Shown in pieces: positions 1 through 11,754 of a stretch of DNA of 64,000 bases. The position numbers and the translations under genes were made by a program. Each line of letters starts with the position of its first letter. The first letter of the stretch is position 1. Source of the stretch: Eudorina sp. 2006-703-Eu-15 (Eukaryota; Chlorophyta; Chlorophyceae; Chlamydomonadales; Volvocaceae); NCBI GenBank assembly GCA_003117195.1, contig BDSI01000026.1, positions 310,001 to 374,000 on the forward strand. Reading direction: 5' to 3'. The notes beneath the pieces were generated by a model, which did not search any database, was not told where the DNA came from, and was given only the letters and a program-made list of their open reading frames with translations.

Positions 1-1
1 C

Positions 2-202
2 TGGATCATCACCCGCTTCGGCTGGCACGCCTACTTCGCCGCGTTGATCGCCGCCTGCGGGGTGGCGCTGGTGCTGCTGGCGCCCCTCGTGGGACTGCCT
101 AGCTACACGCAGCGGCAGGCAGCAGGGGCGGCCGCGGCGGCGGGGGCAGCCGGGAGGGATGGGGACGGCGTCGTAGCGGCGCCCAAACCGGCGACGGCCT
201 GA
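2..202 (+). CDS. C-terminal end of a multi-pass membrane transporter (MFS-like), 5' part outside window
   Basis: Frame 2 is open from the window edge to a TGA at 200-202, giving 66 residues. The first part reads WIITRFGWHAYFAALIAACG followed by a run of Val/Leu/Ala, then GLPSYTQRQ. This is an amphipathic connector, one strongly hydrophobic helix and a basic cytosolic end, as in the last transmembrane helix of major-facilitator transporters. The final 25 or so residues are an Ala/Gly-rich hydrophilic tail. No substrate can be assigned from so little. The assignment to MFS is an inference from the pattern; any polytopic carrier remains possible. The gene converges with CSP41b on the other strand. 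Confidence 0.6.
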   Translation, partial: WIITRFGWHAYFAALIAACGVALVLLAPLVGLPSYTQRQAAGAAAAAGAAGRDGDGVVAAPKPATA

Positions 203-2747
203 GGTTCCCTGGATGCGTGGGTGAGGGGGCAGGAATGGGGCATCCCGGGAGGAAGAGAAGTGATGAAAGAGCGTGATGGTGAGATGTGGATGGTGAGAGG
301 AGACGCCAGCGTCGGGTTCTTCGCTAGCACGGCTGGGTTTGTGTTGCGTGGCGTGGCGTGCATTGCAAGGCAGGAGGCTGGGAAAGGCGCATGCCGCGTC
401 TCGGCCTGGGTTTATCGTTGGTTTGTTGGACATCGTGTGGGTGGATTGTTTGCATCACCGTAACTGTTTGTTTGTTGTCCTGTGCTTGCCACTTGTGTTT
501 TGGTCGATCGCTCCAACATGTGGTAGGGCTTGGCTGGAAAACGTGCGCGTGTGTGTGAATGGTTATGTGTTTAGAGAAGAGACCCGCCCGACCGTGTGCA
601 TGTGTGTGTATGTGTGTCACTTGGCGTTTCTCGGCGGGGGAAAGCCCTTCGTGGGGAGCGGGTCAAGAAAGGAAACAAATCTCCCTGTGTGGGATTGAGG
701 AGGTCGGGCTTCACCGCATCCTGACCGCAGTACAGATCGTCCGGAAATGGGAGCAGGCGGCAGGTGCCAAGGGGAAAGGCGGTGACACGACGTCCTCGAG
801 GTGCTGCGAGGAACCCGGGCTGTGCCACATTGGCCGACGTCCCGGGGGGGGGCGGGGATGGCTGTGACGACGTCTGCAAGCCGCGAGGCCGCGCGAGGAG
901 GAGGTTAAATTGAAAAATGGAGGTGTTACCCTGGTCGACCCTACCGGCATTCCAAGGGTTACTGGGGTGCTGACCTCCGTGGACAGCTGGCTGCATATTG
1001 TGGGCGCTGGTGGGGGCGGCGTGCGTGCAAACATAAGGTGTCCAATCACGTTGGATGCGCGTGACCCAGAAAGGAACCAACAGTTGAACCAGGCAATGAA
1101 GCAAACACGACAAAAGGCCCACACGCATCCCCCTCCCTTGACTTCCAACAGCAGTGAGGTTTCCCTCCCGGGACGACCGGGCTCGGGCAACCCCTCCCCT
1201 CGCTGTTCCACCGGAGTATTGGCAACGCAGTTGGTTTGCCGTTGTAGTGACCGTTAGTAGTTTGTTGTTGTTTGACATAATGGATTATTTGGCTCTGCGA
1301 AGGTGTCTGCCGCATTCGCTCCGGCCGGGCGATCAGTCCGCGGACGGGCTCCAACGGTGACGCCGCAGCAGCGAGCGGGGTGTCGGGCGGACCGCGTTCA
1401 GGCGGGCCGCGGTCGTTAGCGGTTGTGGCAGCGGCGCCCACGGCCCACGGCGAGGGAGGCGGGACGGGTCGGGTCGGGGCTGTTTCCAGCTCGCTCTGGC
1501 CTGTTGGTCGTGGCGGGGCGGCGGCGGCCCGTCAGGTCACATACCTGCAACCCCGGTATAGATGGTCGCTGTCGGGGGACAGACACCGGCGGCCCCGGAT
1601 CGGTCGACGGGCTTGTCGGGAACGGCAGATTGACTTGCTGGTGTTTGGCCTTCTTTTGACGGGCAGGGTGTGCCAGCCGATCGATCGACCTGCTGTGTAC
1701 CGTATGTTCACCTTCAGGGTGCGGATGCTGCGCTCCCCGCGCGGCTGTCGGCATGCGCCGTTAAGGTCGATTTGCGCCGGTCCCGTCAAATGGAACAATG
1801 TCAGAGCTCCACGACAAAACTTACAGCGCCACAAGTCGTACATGCGCGCCCACCCACCCATTCGTGGGCGCCGTTGTGCTTCCCTGCACCGCTTCCGCCG
1901 CTTGCGACTTGGGCACCAGCAGCCCGTACCAGGTGCAGCACCTCGGATTCGACAACGACAACGAACATGGTGTGGGGCCCCCGGCGTAGCTCAGCCCCGC
2001 GGGTCCGGATCCCCATGCGCACGCACTCTGACTTCGAGCTCTCCGAGAAAAACAAAAACAGACATGTTTTTGATGCATTGATGTCGGATGCGAGCGACGA
2101 GCGTGACGGCCCCTTGCGCCTGGAACCTTCCGGAATCAGGCTGCTGCACATACGGCCACCGCACGGCGCCAAAGGGAAAAAAAACGGCCGAAACGGACAA
2201 AAAACGGCGCAAATGTGCAGACAGGCAGCCGACAGGCACTACGGTAGGTCCCAGCGCCGGCTGCGGAGCGCCGCGCCCTGCCCTGCCACCCGGAGTCCCA
2301 GACACAACAAAACGCTCCGCGCGGCCTGACCCGCACTCCGCCCACACAATGGGCAGGACTGGGTACACGTATGTGTGGGTTCGCGCCATGGCACGCTTCG
2401 GCTGCTGCCGGCCCCTCAAGACACGATCAGGTATCTGGACCATCCGCATCCGCTCCACGTTTATGCGGCTAACGCTCAGGCCCACGGCCCACGGCCCAGC
2501 AGACCCGGCCGCCCGACACCGGTCCGGGGCAGGTCCCTCTCCGCCCACTCATGCCGCGCACACACGCCGTCGCCGCGCACCGCCCGAGGGCCCCCCGCCG
2601 GCCGCGCGACAGGGCCCTCCCAGCTGGGCAGCAGCGTCACTCATTCCGTCGGCTACTGCTGCTGCTGCTGCCACTGTCACGTAGCAGAGGGCAGCTGCAC
2701 GGCAGCTAAGGGAAGCTGAAGGCAGCAGGCTCCGCCTGCCGGCCCAT
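203..2747. other. Convergent intergenic region: 3' UTRs of the transporter and of CSP41b
   Basis: No convincing coding exon was found on either strand. The region holds GT-rich stretches (about 540-620), a GGC/GGG-rich patch near 845 and several TGCCGTAC-type words. Positions 564-598 carry a reverse-oriented copy of the GGGCGGG...TAAACACA repeat described in the findings. The many open frames here have no protein-like composition. The two flanking genes point toward each other, so most of this stretch should be 3' UTR plus a short spacer. Confidence 0.5.
1821..1825 (-). terminator. Candidate TGTAA poly(A) signal for CSP41b
   Basis: TTACA on the plus strand is TGTAA on the minus strand, the usual green-algal polyadenylation signal. 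It is the nearest one seen downstream of the CSP41b stop, implying a 3' UTR of about 920 bases. That is long but not unusual in these algae. The call is weak. Confidence 0.25.
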
Positions 2748-5700
2748 TCACCGCCAGCTGGAACGGCTCATGGCCGGGGCGGGGGCGGGGGCGGGGGCGG
2801 CCTTGAAGGAGCTGCCCTTCACCTTCTGGATGATCATGTCGTCGCACTTGAAGTTGGCCTCCTTGCGGAACGTGCCCCGCCCAAAGTCCTTCTCGTACGA
2901 GTCCTTGAGGCCGTCCAGGAGCCCAAACTCGGGGGTCCAGTCCAGGTCGGCCATGGCCTGGGGGCGGGGTCGCGCGTCGCGGTTGCAGGGCAGTTAGGCG
3001 GTTGACAGTTGGCAATTGCAACGGCACCAAACGACCCAAGGCTTATGTACGGCCACGCGGTGGCCGTACATAGCCAGCACCACCGGCCGTCAAAACATCC
3101 ATCCCATCTATTAAAACATGCACGGTGGTGTCTCGGTGTGTTCAGCAAGAAACCCGCGCGGTTCGCGCGCAGTCCCAAGATGCAAGGTGCACGGACCCAG
3201 ACAGTGGATTTGCTGCAACTGCACGGTGTGTTTAGATGATCTAAACCCGGCCGAGCACGGTGTGCGCGTAATGCCGAAGCGCTCTATTGGACTGTCTTGG
3301 CCGATCACACCTTATCGACCGAGGCGAAGAAGTGCTGGTCGCGCATCGGGAAGGGCTTGTCCTTGCCGAAGTCGTACTCCTTGGCGTTGTAGTGGATGAT
3401 CTCCGGCTCCGGCAGGCCCATGGCCTTGGCGCAGGCCTTGGCGATGCCGTCGAAGGTCACGAAGCGCTCCCCTGGGGTCACATCGCGGGGCGGGAGGGTG
3501 CCCGATATCGTGAGTTAAGCGAGGAAACCCGCCGCCCCACATTGCGTGTCTTGGGTTATTGGGGGGTATGGTGTTTCGGTGCTTAGTCATGAAAAACAGA
3601 GTACACACTGCCTTGGTCCTTGGTTTGGGCCGGGCGGGCTTCTAAACACACCGCCAGGCGCCGTACTACCAGTAGAGATAGTTTCACGCGCCTGCACCGA
3701 CAATCAATCGGGAGTAGGTCCCTCATCCTGACGTGCTTAACACAACCATCCAGCCCAGCCAGCCATCCGCCCCAGCCCAGCCACCCGCCCCAGCCCAGCC
3801 AGCCACCCGCCCCAGCCCAGCCAAGCCACCCGCCCCAGCCCAGCCAGCCACCCGCCCCAGCCCAGCCAGCCACCCGCCCCAGCCCAGCCAGCCACCCGCC
3901 CCATCCCAGCCTAGCCAGCCACCCGCCCCAGCCCAGCCACTCATCCAGCCCAGCCACCCACCCCCAGCCACCCACCCGAGATGTTGTAGATGTTGCGGGC
4001 GGCCTTCTTGTTGCCAATCACCTTGACGAAGGCGGTGGCCAGGTCCTTAACGTGGCCCAGCTGCGTTGCGTTGCGTTGCGGAGTGGGGTGGGGTGGGGTC
4101 GCGAGGGAGGAATTGTGGAAGGAGGGTCCTTGGAGGGTCGACGAGGGCTGCCGGGTTTCCCCACCCCAAGGTCGGGGGAGGGAGGATGGAGCCACACGTG
4201 TGGGTCCTATGCCAGTGGCAGCATCTCCTCGGGAGGGCGCGCAGCTGACCCATGGGACGGTGCAGCGGCGCAGGCGTCGCCGCCACAGCCCCATGTGCGG
4301 CGGTTCCGCCTAGGGGAGAAGCCTCTTCCCGGGAGCATGGGAAGCTTCTTCCCACAGAGGAGGAAAAACCGTCGCGAGGAGCTGCATGAATGGATACTTG
4401 CGTGATCGGCCGGCGGGTTGAACCCTGCCACATTCATCCCACCCGCCCAACCACTCACCCCGCCACCCGCCCAGCCAGATCCGCACCTGGGTGACCTGCT
4501 GTCCACTGCCCGGCACCGGGATCGGCCGGCCGGCCTTGAGGCGGTGGAAGAACCACTCCTCCACGGGGTTGTAGTTCAGCGGGCCGTAGATGTAGACGGG
4601 TCGGATGGAGGTGAAGTTGACGCCGCTCTTGCGGAGCAGCTCCTCAGTGTCCAGCTTGCCCTGGGGTACCGCAGGTACGACAGTACGGGACGGATCGGAA
4701 AGATACGGCCGGCTTGGAAAGCAGTATGAACGACAAGGAGAGAAAAATGGCGCTAGTGAGATAGAGACAGACACTAGGGGTAATTCAGTACACCGCGCAT
4801 CGGCAACCACCTGTCGTACCTCGTACGTCGTACCCCGTTCGTCGTACCTTGTGGCGGCTCTTGGGGTCCACGGCGTCCTCCTCCCGGTGCGGCATCATGT
4901 CGTTCTTCAGGTACACGCCGGCGGACGAGCAGTAGATGTACTGCTCCAGGGTGGACTTGGTGCCCTTGAGAACCGGCTCGACCTCCACGGCCTCGCGGCC
5001 GTTGATGTCGTACACAACTGAATTGCACGACGGCAGGGTGGACGGAGAAGCGCGGCCATGGTGAGGTGGTGGTGGATGGCGGCTGGCGCGCCGGGTTGGG
5101 GGGGGAGTTGCAGCAGGGTTTCGGAGCACGACTCGTGCGGCACGGCGCTTGCTCTCGGCGCGGGAGGGATGCGAGTGCGACCAAGATGGACGGACGGATT
5201 GACGGGCGGACGGACCGACAGAGCGAAGTCCAATTTTTTTTGTGTGCTCACTGACGCCCCCGGTGTGCTGGATCGCTGCACAGACCGGCCTTGGATGCCC
5301 CCTCGAGCCCTGCTCGCCGGGGACCCTATGGGTGATTGTCATGCGCTCCATGGTTTTGGTGGGCCGGCTCGACCGGTGGCACCCCAACAGCCGACTGCCG
5401 CAAACCCCCCAGGCACCGAATTCGCTCCCTCACACCCCTCCGCTCAGCTCAATCCCAACCCGGGTCCCCAAACCGAATTATCCCAAACCGAGAGCACCTC
5501 AGCTTTGGCCGCCAACCCTCCCGAGGTCCGTTCGCAGCCGCCGGCGCGGCACCCCGTACCCGCGGCCACCAACCACCGCCCCGGACTGCTCTCCCCGGCG
5601 CTCACTACCAGGCACAAAAGTCACCTTCATCCCCTTTCCCGTGAGCCGCAGACGTTGCCTTCCGCGAGCCCCGCCTCCCCCCGCCATCAGCAACCGGCGG

Positions 5701-6816
5701 GTGAGTGCTTAGGCAGGTGGCCAAGCCCCGCCAACGGCACGGCCCAGGTAGCACACAGCGGAGAAATCCCTCACACATCCCCAATGGCAGGTTCATTCGA
5801 AGCACCGAACCACATCGTTCCGTCCTTTCCTTCCCCCGTAGTGCACCCCGTCCTCGTCCCCGGAAGCCCTGGGCACCCCGTCCGCCCCCTGGCGCGGTGC
5901 ACCCCGGGGGGCCTCGTCCTCACCCTGGAAACCCTCACGAGCCAGCTTGCGCTCAACCTCCGGGAAGTCCTGCAGGCGGGAAGGGAGGGAAGGCGGCAGG
6001 GGGCGGCGAGAGGGAAGGGCGGGAGGGCGACGGTTCGAGGAGGGCCGACACTGGGGAGGAGGGCCGCCGATGGAGAGATGGGCTTCCACTGGGAGGTGCG
6101 GGGCTGGGTACGGCTGTACGGTCGGCAAGATGCAGGCCAGCCGTGCCGTATCCCGCGCCGTCACTTGCCCCGCCGCGTGCCCCGTGTGGCCGGACCCGGG
6201 CCAGATCCACCGGGCAACAAACCCGCAGGAGCAACGCGGCCCCACACACACACGTCCGCGTCGTCTGTTCCCAAAATGGTTTCAGCAGTCGGTCGTGACA
6301 ACGTCCCCCAATCTCCCCACGCATCTCCCACTGCCCCCTACATATGGGGCTGGCGCAATCAGTGCCCTAGGGGTGCCGTCCAGCCCCTCTCCGTCTTTCG
6401 CTCTCTCCCCGTCAGGTGTCCGCCGCACCATGCGGTCGCCCTGGATGTGCTTGATGGACCTGGAGAACTCCGCGAAGGAGGACGGGGTGTCGTCCGGGAT
6501 CTCGTAGGCCACCTTCTTCTTGCCACGAGTGAACAGCGTCACGTCATGGCCCTGCTCAACCAGCTGGCGAGCCAGGTACAGACCGATGAAGCGGGTGCCG
6601 CCTGGCGGGACGAGTGCGGCGAGGGAGGGCAGGCACAACCGGCCATGTTGTTGATGTTTGTTGCAATACGCATTTGAATTTGAATAATGTGCAAGCATGC
6701 AGGCACGAGAGAAGCGGGTAAAGCGCGAAGTGCCGTGTGCTTGCAAGCAAATTGGCATCGGTTCGAGACGCACCCATCATCAGAATCTTCTTGGGCTCCA
6801 CGGAGCTGTTGCTGCT

Positions 6817-6848
<32 letters not shown>

Positions 6849-7173
6849 CCCCCCTCTCCACCTGCTCCCGCCAGTTGGCAAAGCGAGACACGCAGACCTG
6901 CACATTGGGGGAACAAATAAAAACGACCCAGCTTGCTGCATTTTTATAATAACCAAAATAGATGAGGAACTTTCTTGTGCTGATGGTGCATGCCTTGTAC
7001 CCGACCAGCGCGTGCAAGCACAGGCTTTAGTCGACCTAACGCTTGCAGCTTTGGCACCCGGCCGTGCATTAAAACTAAGAGAACTGCATGAACAATCATA
7101 CCTGGACACGACGCGAGGCAGCCTTGGGCCGGACGGCCACCGGGCGAGCATTCTGACGAGCGGCGAGCTGCAT
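2748..7173 (-). CDS. CSP41B: CSP41b, chloroplast stem-loop/ribosome-associated RNA-binding protein
   Basis: Atypical SDR-family (NAD-epimerase fold) protein of the chloroplast. CSP41 proteins bind and stabilise plastid mRNAs and rRNA and associate with 70S ribosomes (RAP38/RAP41 in Chlamydomonas). Exons: 7102-7173, 6774-6897, 6429-6601, 5924-5969, 4848-5017, 4487-4660, 3976-4060, 3311-3471, 2748-2957. All phases agree, giving 404 aa. Exon 1 encodes a transit peptide (MQLAARQNARPVAVRPK...). A Ser-rich linker coded by an AGC repeat follows (6813-6845). The Rossmann motif KKILMMGGTRFIG is assembled across the exon 2/3 junction. Later hallmarks are VVYDINGREA, YIYCSSAGVYLK, SIRPVYIYGPLNYNPVEEWF, LGHVKDLATAF, MRDQHFFASV and DFGRGTFRKEA. 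The typical SDR catalytic Tyr-x3-Lys is present only in modified form (YCSSAGVYLK). Introns carry GC-rich minisatellites. The gene is tandem with, and very close behind, the Rossmann gene upstream. Confidence 0.95.
3745..3975. repeat. GC-rich minisatellite in CSP41b intron 7
   Basis: About ten imperfect copies of a roughly 22-base unit (CCAGCCACCCGCCCCAGCC core) sit between exons 7 and 8, ending directly at the splice donor of exon 7 (minus strand). The long Pro/Ala/Gln and Trp/Gly frames across it are artefacts of the repeat. Confidence 0.85.
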
Positions 7174-7275
7174 CTTATCCAGGTCGCACAGACAGCAATG
7201 CCTATCCACGCGGGTCCCTGAATCTGAGTGATCAGATGTCAAAATGTGGAAACACTGTACTGTCAACTTAGCCTT

Positions 7276-7280
7276 TTACA
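7276..7280 (-). terminator. TGTAA poly(A) signal of the Rossmann (ketopantoate reductase-like) gene
   Basis: Minus-strand TGTAA lies 136 bases past the TAA stop at 7416-7418. It is also only about 100 bases upstream of the CSP41b start codon, so the two same-strand genes are almost contiguous. Confidence 0.6.
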
Positions 7281-7415
7281 ATCATTATCCACCAAGTTTC
7301 CGTACAACATCCTTGCCTTTGCGCATACAAATTGTGCGTGATGAGGTTAACCCAAAGGCAATTCTTGGAGAAGTATTACACATTTTCACAATCGTCATTT
7401 CCGTCAACGTCTCCA

Positions 7416-8970
7416 TTACACGGCCCCGACCTCCTTCAGCAGCGCAGTGTGCCGCGGGCACGGGTCCGGCTTCCCCTCTGCGAGCGCCTTCTGGGTCAAA
7501 CCGTAGAACCAGCCATTCCTCCAGGGGAACTGCGGGGCGAGCATTTAACAGAAGCGTGGACAGGACCAGGGGCCAACACGCGTGTTTTTGGTGCGCAGTT
7601 GTCTCCTAGCGGCAACCCGAAGCCTGCCGCGTCCCCGAGGCCTGCGTGTGCGCGGATGCGGCAGCTCCCAGCGCCCAACGACCGACCCGAACGACTTCCC
7701 GCCCACAAAACACATTCCACCACCACGAAATTCAGCTTCTCATCAGGATACCGCAGTGCCCTGGATCGCAATCGACCGCACCCATCAAGCCAAGGCAACT
7801 CACCCCCCCTCCCCCAACCCAAAGCTCATCAAAACTCGCCGTGGAAGCTGCCCACTCCCCCGGGCGAAACCGACCACGGATCCCGTCCCCGCCCATCCCG
7901 CCCCGCTCCCCAGCCGTTCGGTTTTTCAGCATAATACGTTAATCCCCATGCACCCACCTCCTTGACCGCCGTGGGGAAATGCGCCACGGACCGAGCGTAG
8001 GCGTTCAGCCGCTCCACCTCGCCGCCCGCCAACGTCACGCCCAGCTCCGCCGCGCCCGCCGCGCCCAGCTCCCGGATGAGCTCCGAAACCTCGGCCGTGT
8101 GCTGCGACTCCACCTGGCCCACGGTGGCCTTGTGCTTGGCGCCCACCAACATGAAGGCGCTGTTGGGGGTAGTTAGGGGGAGGGCGTTCCGTACCGTCGT
8201 ACCAGGGCATGTAATCCACGTACGGTAATAGCAGGCATGTAACATCTTATCGGTGCCATGGTATGACTAAGAATAACGTTCGGGTGGATATGGTTGTCGT
8301 CACGGCGGCGGTGGTCGGACATGACACTGCCACAGTGCCGTACACCGAACAAATTGCGGCCAACCCGCGAAGAGTAAGTACCTGATCCAGACCAGCTTCT
8401 CCAGCATCGCCCGCGTGAAGTCCTGCTTGCCCAGCACCTGGAGACGCAAGTTTGCAAGACAAGCATGTACGGCATGTACGGCATTTACACGAAAGAAACC
8501 AGCCTTCAGCCGTCCAGCGGCATCATTCACCAACGGCAGCGAAAAAGTGTGAGGGCGCTCAGCGAATGGCAGTGCGGCCCTGTGTCGCCAGCTAGCGCAA
8601 TAAGAGCGTAGCTGTGGAGAACTCATGGCGGTAAAATGCTCGTATGGGCACCTTCTAGTGGTATGTTGCAGCGGACGCCAACCAGGGGGTATTGTTTAAA
8701 GACACAGATTCATGGGAGAGATTCGAATTGAGACCTTCCGGCCCACCCAAACGACCTCCCGGGCGGACCTGACCCGGCCCCGGCCCGGGCCCCAGAGCCA
8801 CGCACCTTGCAGCTCAGGCCGCCCGAGTGGAGGCGGTCCGCCACAGCCTGGGCGTGCTTGCCGTACGCTGCCGAAATGGGGAGACGCAGTAGCGCGGCCA
8901 GATGTTTGGGCAACCAAGTGACAAGACCGACACACACACACACACACACACGGCTCAGCTTTTCTCCTTG

Positions 8971-9014
<44 letters not shown>

Positions 9015-11754
9015 GTGATGCACGCTGACTACGGGAGTGGCAGTTACAGACGGTCTCGCGAAGGCTGCTGGACTCGGCGTCTTTGTCGTGCACCAACCGA
9101 CCCACGGGTCTTCAAGACAGTCTTACATCCATCCGGCGGATGTACGAGCCGCGCCGTACTCACCCGCGGTCAGCCCCTCCGGGTTCACGTCCGTCTTGCC
9201 GTCCGTGGGCTTATCCCCCTTCTTGGCCACCGCGAAGTAGACCAGCACCTGCGGGGTCGCAGAGGAGGGGGTCCCGGATGGACACGACGGCGGGCCACAT
9301 CCGGTGGGTGCCCGGGTGCCGGCGAGGAGGACTCGGGACGCGGGACTCGGGATCCGACCCGGACCTGCGCGGCGGCGGGCACCCGGCTGCGCGGCGGCGG
9401 CGAGCAGTTCCGATGCTGACACAGTGCGCGGACCGTTTTGGCGGACCGTTTCACAGATCGTTTTGTGGACCGCCGTGCGGACCGTTGGGTAGCAGTTGAG
9501 ACCGTTGTGGACCGTTGTGACTTTCCCCGCGATGCCCTGGGTACTCGGCCCCCCGGGTGAGCAGGGCGGCGGCGGGGGTCCCCGCAATCCCCGTGCCGCC
9601 GTGTCATGCACAACGTACGGAATACAGAGGAGTGCAAGGTACGGCGAGTACGAACTGCCGCATTAATCAATACATGGCTACGCGGGGGCCTCATCCACGC
9701 ACCTGCGTGTTCTCCCCCAGGCCCCGCTCGTCCAGCCAGGGTTGCAGCATGCCGTTCTGGATGAACACAAGGTCTGGGTGGTACGGAGCAACACGGGCCG
9801 TACATGCCGTACAATAACAACAGAGGACACGCCAAGAAGAGCAGGGGCGGACAACAGCCGTGTGAGTGTGCCCGGGTGCAAGGCTGCAAGCCACACGATT
9901 CTTGGGAGCGCGACGGGCCAGTCCCACACGCCCAAGGCCTCCGTCCAGCGACGACGCCGATCGGCCCATCACCGCCAGATCGCCCTTCAGGATCAGAGGC
10001 CCGGGCCGGGCCGCGTAGGAGGCTGACTAGAGACGTCGGCGCTTGAAGCCAGGCGAGCTGTCGGATCATGCAGTGCAGGTTTCGGTGATGAACTACGGGT
10101 GCGGCAGCCCCGACACGGTGCGACTACGTCCGTCCCTGGCCTGCACACCCACACGCTCAAACACACCCCACAACCTCTTGTGTAACAAGAAATCGAGCCG
10201 CGTGGGCGTTGCGCGGTCTCGCTTTCCACTGCCATGCAGGTGCCTCGTCACGTGAGCCTTGTTCTGAGTGGTTCCGGGTGTGCGCGGGCTCGTTCCGGGG
10301 TCTCGTTTCCTCTTTGACCCCACACCACCCTGGACCCACCCTGGACCTACCCGAGCGCCGCTCCGGTGGCGTCAGATCCACGACAGCCTGAGGCAGGGCG
10401 GGCCAGCCAGCCGAGTTGCACGAGGAGGGGCGGCAGCGGCAGCCATCACGTGGTCCGACGAGTACGGCATCGCGGGTGGTGGCCTCAGCAACCCCTCCCC
10501 CTCCTGGAGTGCACCGTGTCCGTCCCCCGGGGGATCGGCATCAGGGCCCCGCGGGACGTGGCCCGTGCCTAGATCCGGACGGTCATCTACCCATGGCGCT
10601 CCGCCGTACGTGTCGTACAGTAATGCAGTCTCGTACAGGTCGCGCAGACCGCAGAGTGCAGATCGGCACAACAGCCGCCACACAGCGGCCGTCCGTGCCG
10701 CATCCCCCCCCTTCGCGCGTTCAGCGATGTCACCAAGCCAACAGCGCCAGGCAGGGGCGCAGGGCGACACCCTCCATCGGGCCCACCCCCGACCCCCGAT
10801 CCCAGCGGCCCCCATTTTAATACAATGGATCACGGCACAGCGGGCCTCACCTGCAGGTCATCGTTCCGGGTGCACACCACGATGGGGCCTGGGGGCCCAA
10901 CCACTGGCTGGCCGCGGGTGATGACAACCTGATGGGCCGATGGGTCGTCGGGGTAGAGGATGGGGGTGGGGTAGGGGTAGGGGTCGGGGTTGGGGTCGAG
11001 ATGCCGTGGAGGTCGAGATAGAGGTCGAGGTTGGGGTCGAGCTTGAAACAAAACGATAAGCGAGCGATGGATGGGGGTTCGAGATCAAGATCGGGGTCGG
11101 GGTCAGGGTTGGGAGGGCATTGAGAGGGTAGGGTCCCCAAGTCCAAGGGGGAGGCGCGCGGGTTGTAGGCGGCTTGCCGAAAAAACCCTTTGAGAGAACG
11201 CTGCAGGTACTTGGTGTTTTTGTGTCTCGCGCTTATGCGCCATGACCCCTCGGCTGCACACTCTCAGGTTGTGCCCGCGCGGAGCACTGGCCCCGCCTGC
11301 GGCCCAGTCCCGATCCCCCTCCCCCAAAGCTTACGTCGCCGCCCGGGCCCATGTCGGCGAGGGCCTGACCCACACGGCCCCCACCGACGACGGTGAAGAC
11401 CTGAAGGAGGGCGCAGCGGAGGATGAAGAGGGGGGAGAGTGGGGAGGGCGGGCCGATAAGAACAGGTCTCATGCACAGTGGGTGCTGCCTCAGCCGCAGG
11501 GCCGTACTACAGAACCTTCTCGCGCTGTCGCGCAAATAGAGGTGGTGCGCTCCAAGCGAATATTAAAGATCATGGTGTCGCGTTCTGAAGTGAATTGCAA
11601 GTCCAGTATATTATTGGTCCGAAGCTGCCGACAGCCAGACCTGTTGCGCCACGGGCGTCGAGGCATTGCACGCCATCCTTGCACTCCGAAGATGTGGAGC
11701 TGCAGGTCGCGACTTGAACGCAAAGCTGGACGCGCTGACTCGCGATGCAAGCAT
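7416..11754 (-). CDS. Plastid-targeted Rossmann-fold protein, ketopantoate reductase-like
   Basis: Ten exons join in phase to 294 aa: 11641-11754, 11335-11400, 10851-10928, 10351-10387, 9703-9773, 9164-9248, 8806-8867, 8382-8437, 7958-8159, 7416-7529. Exon 1 is a typical transit peptide (MLASRVSASSFAFKSRPAAP...). Exon 2 carries the dinucleotide-binding loop FTVVGGGRVGQAL. Later blocks are GPIVVCTRNDDLQ, DLVFIQNGMLQPWL, VYFAVAKKGDKPTDGKTDVN, AYGKHAQAVADRLHSGGL, GKQDFTRAMLEKLVWI and FPWRNGWFYGLT. This order (Rossmann, 'IQNG' block, helical C-domain) resembles the PanE/ApbA family. However, the family's catalytic Lys...Asn pair is not intact: the residue four after Lys in EKLVWI is Ile. So ketopantoate reduction is not claimed; it is best viewed as a conserved plant/algal Rossmann protein of unknown substrate. 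An in-frame ATG 45 bases upstream is an alternative start. Confidence 0.85.
8933..9011. repeat. Two (CA)n microsatellites in an intron
   Basis: Two CA tracts (about 8933-8951 and 8972-9011) are separated by a short unique stretch. They lie in the intron between exons 6 and 7 (9164-9248 and 8806-8867) of the Rossmann-protein gene. Confidence 0.9.

Noticed and set aside
5058..6677. 539-codon plus-strand open frame
   Set aside because: It lies antisense over CSP41b exons and introns, has Pro/Arg/His-rich composition typical of GC-rich shadow frames, and no recognisable domain.
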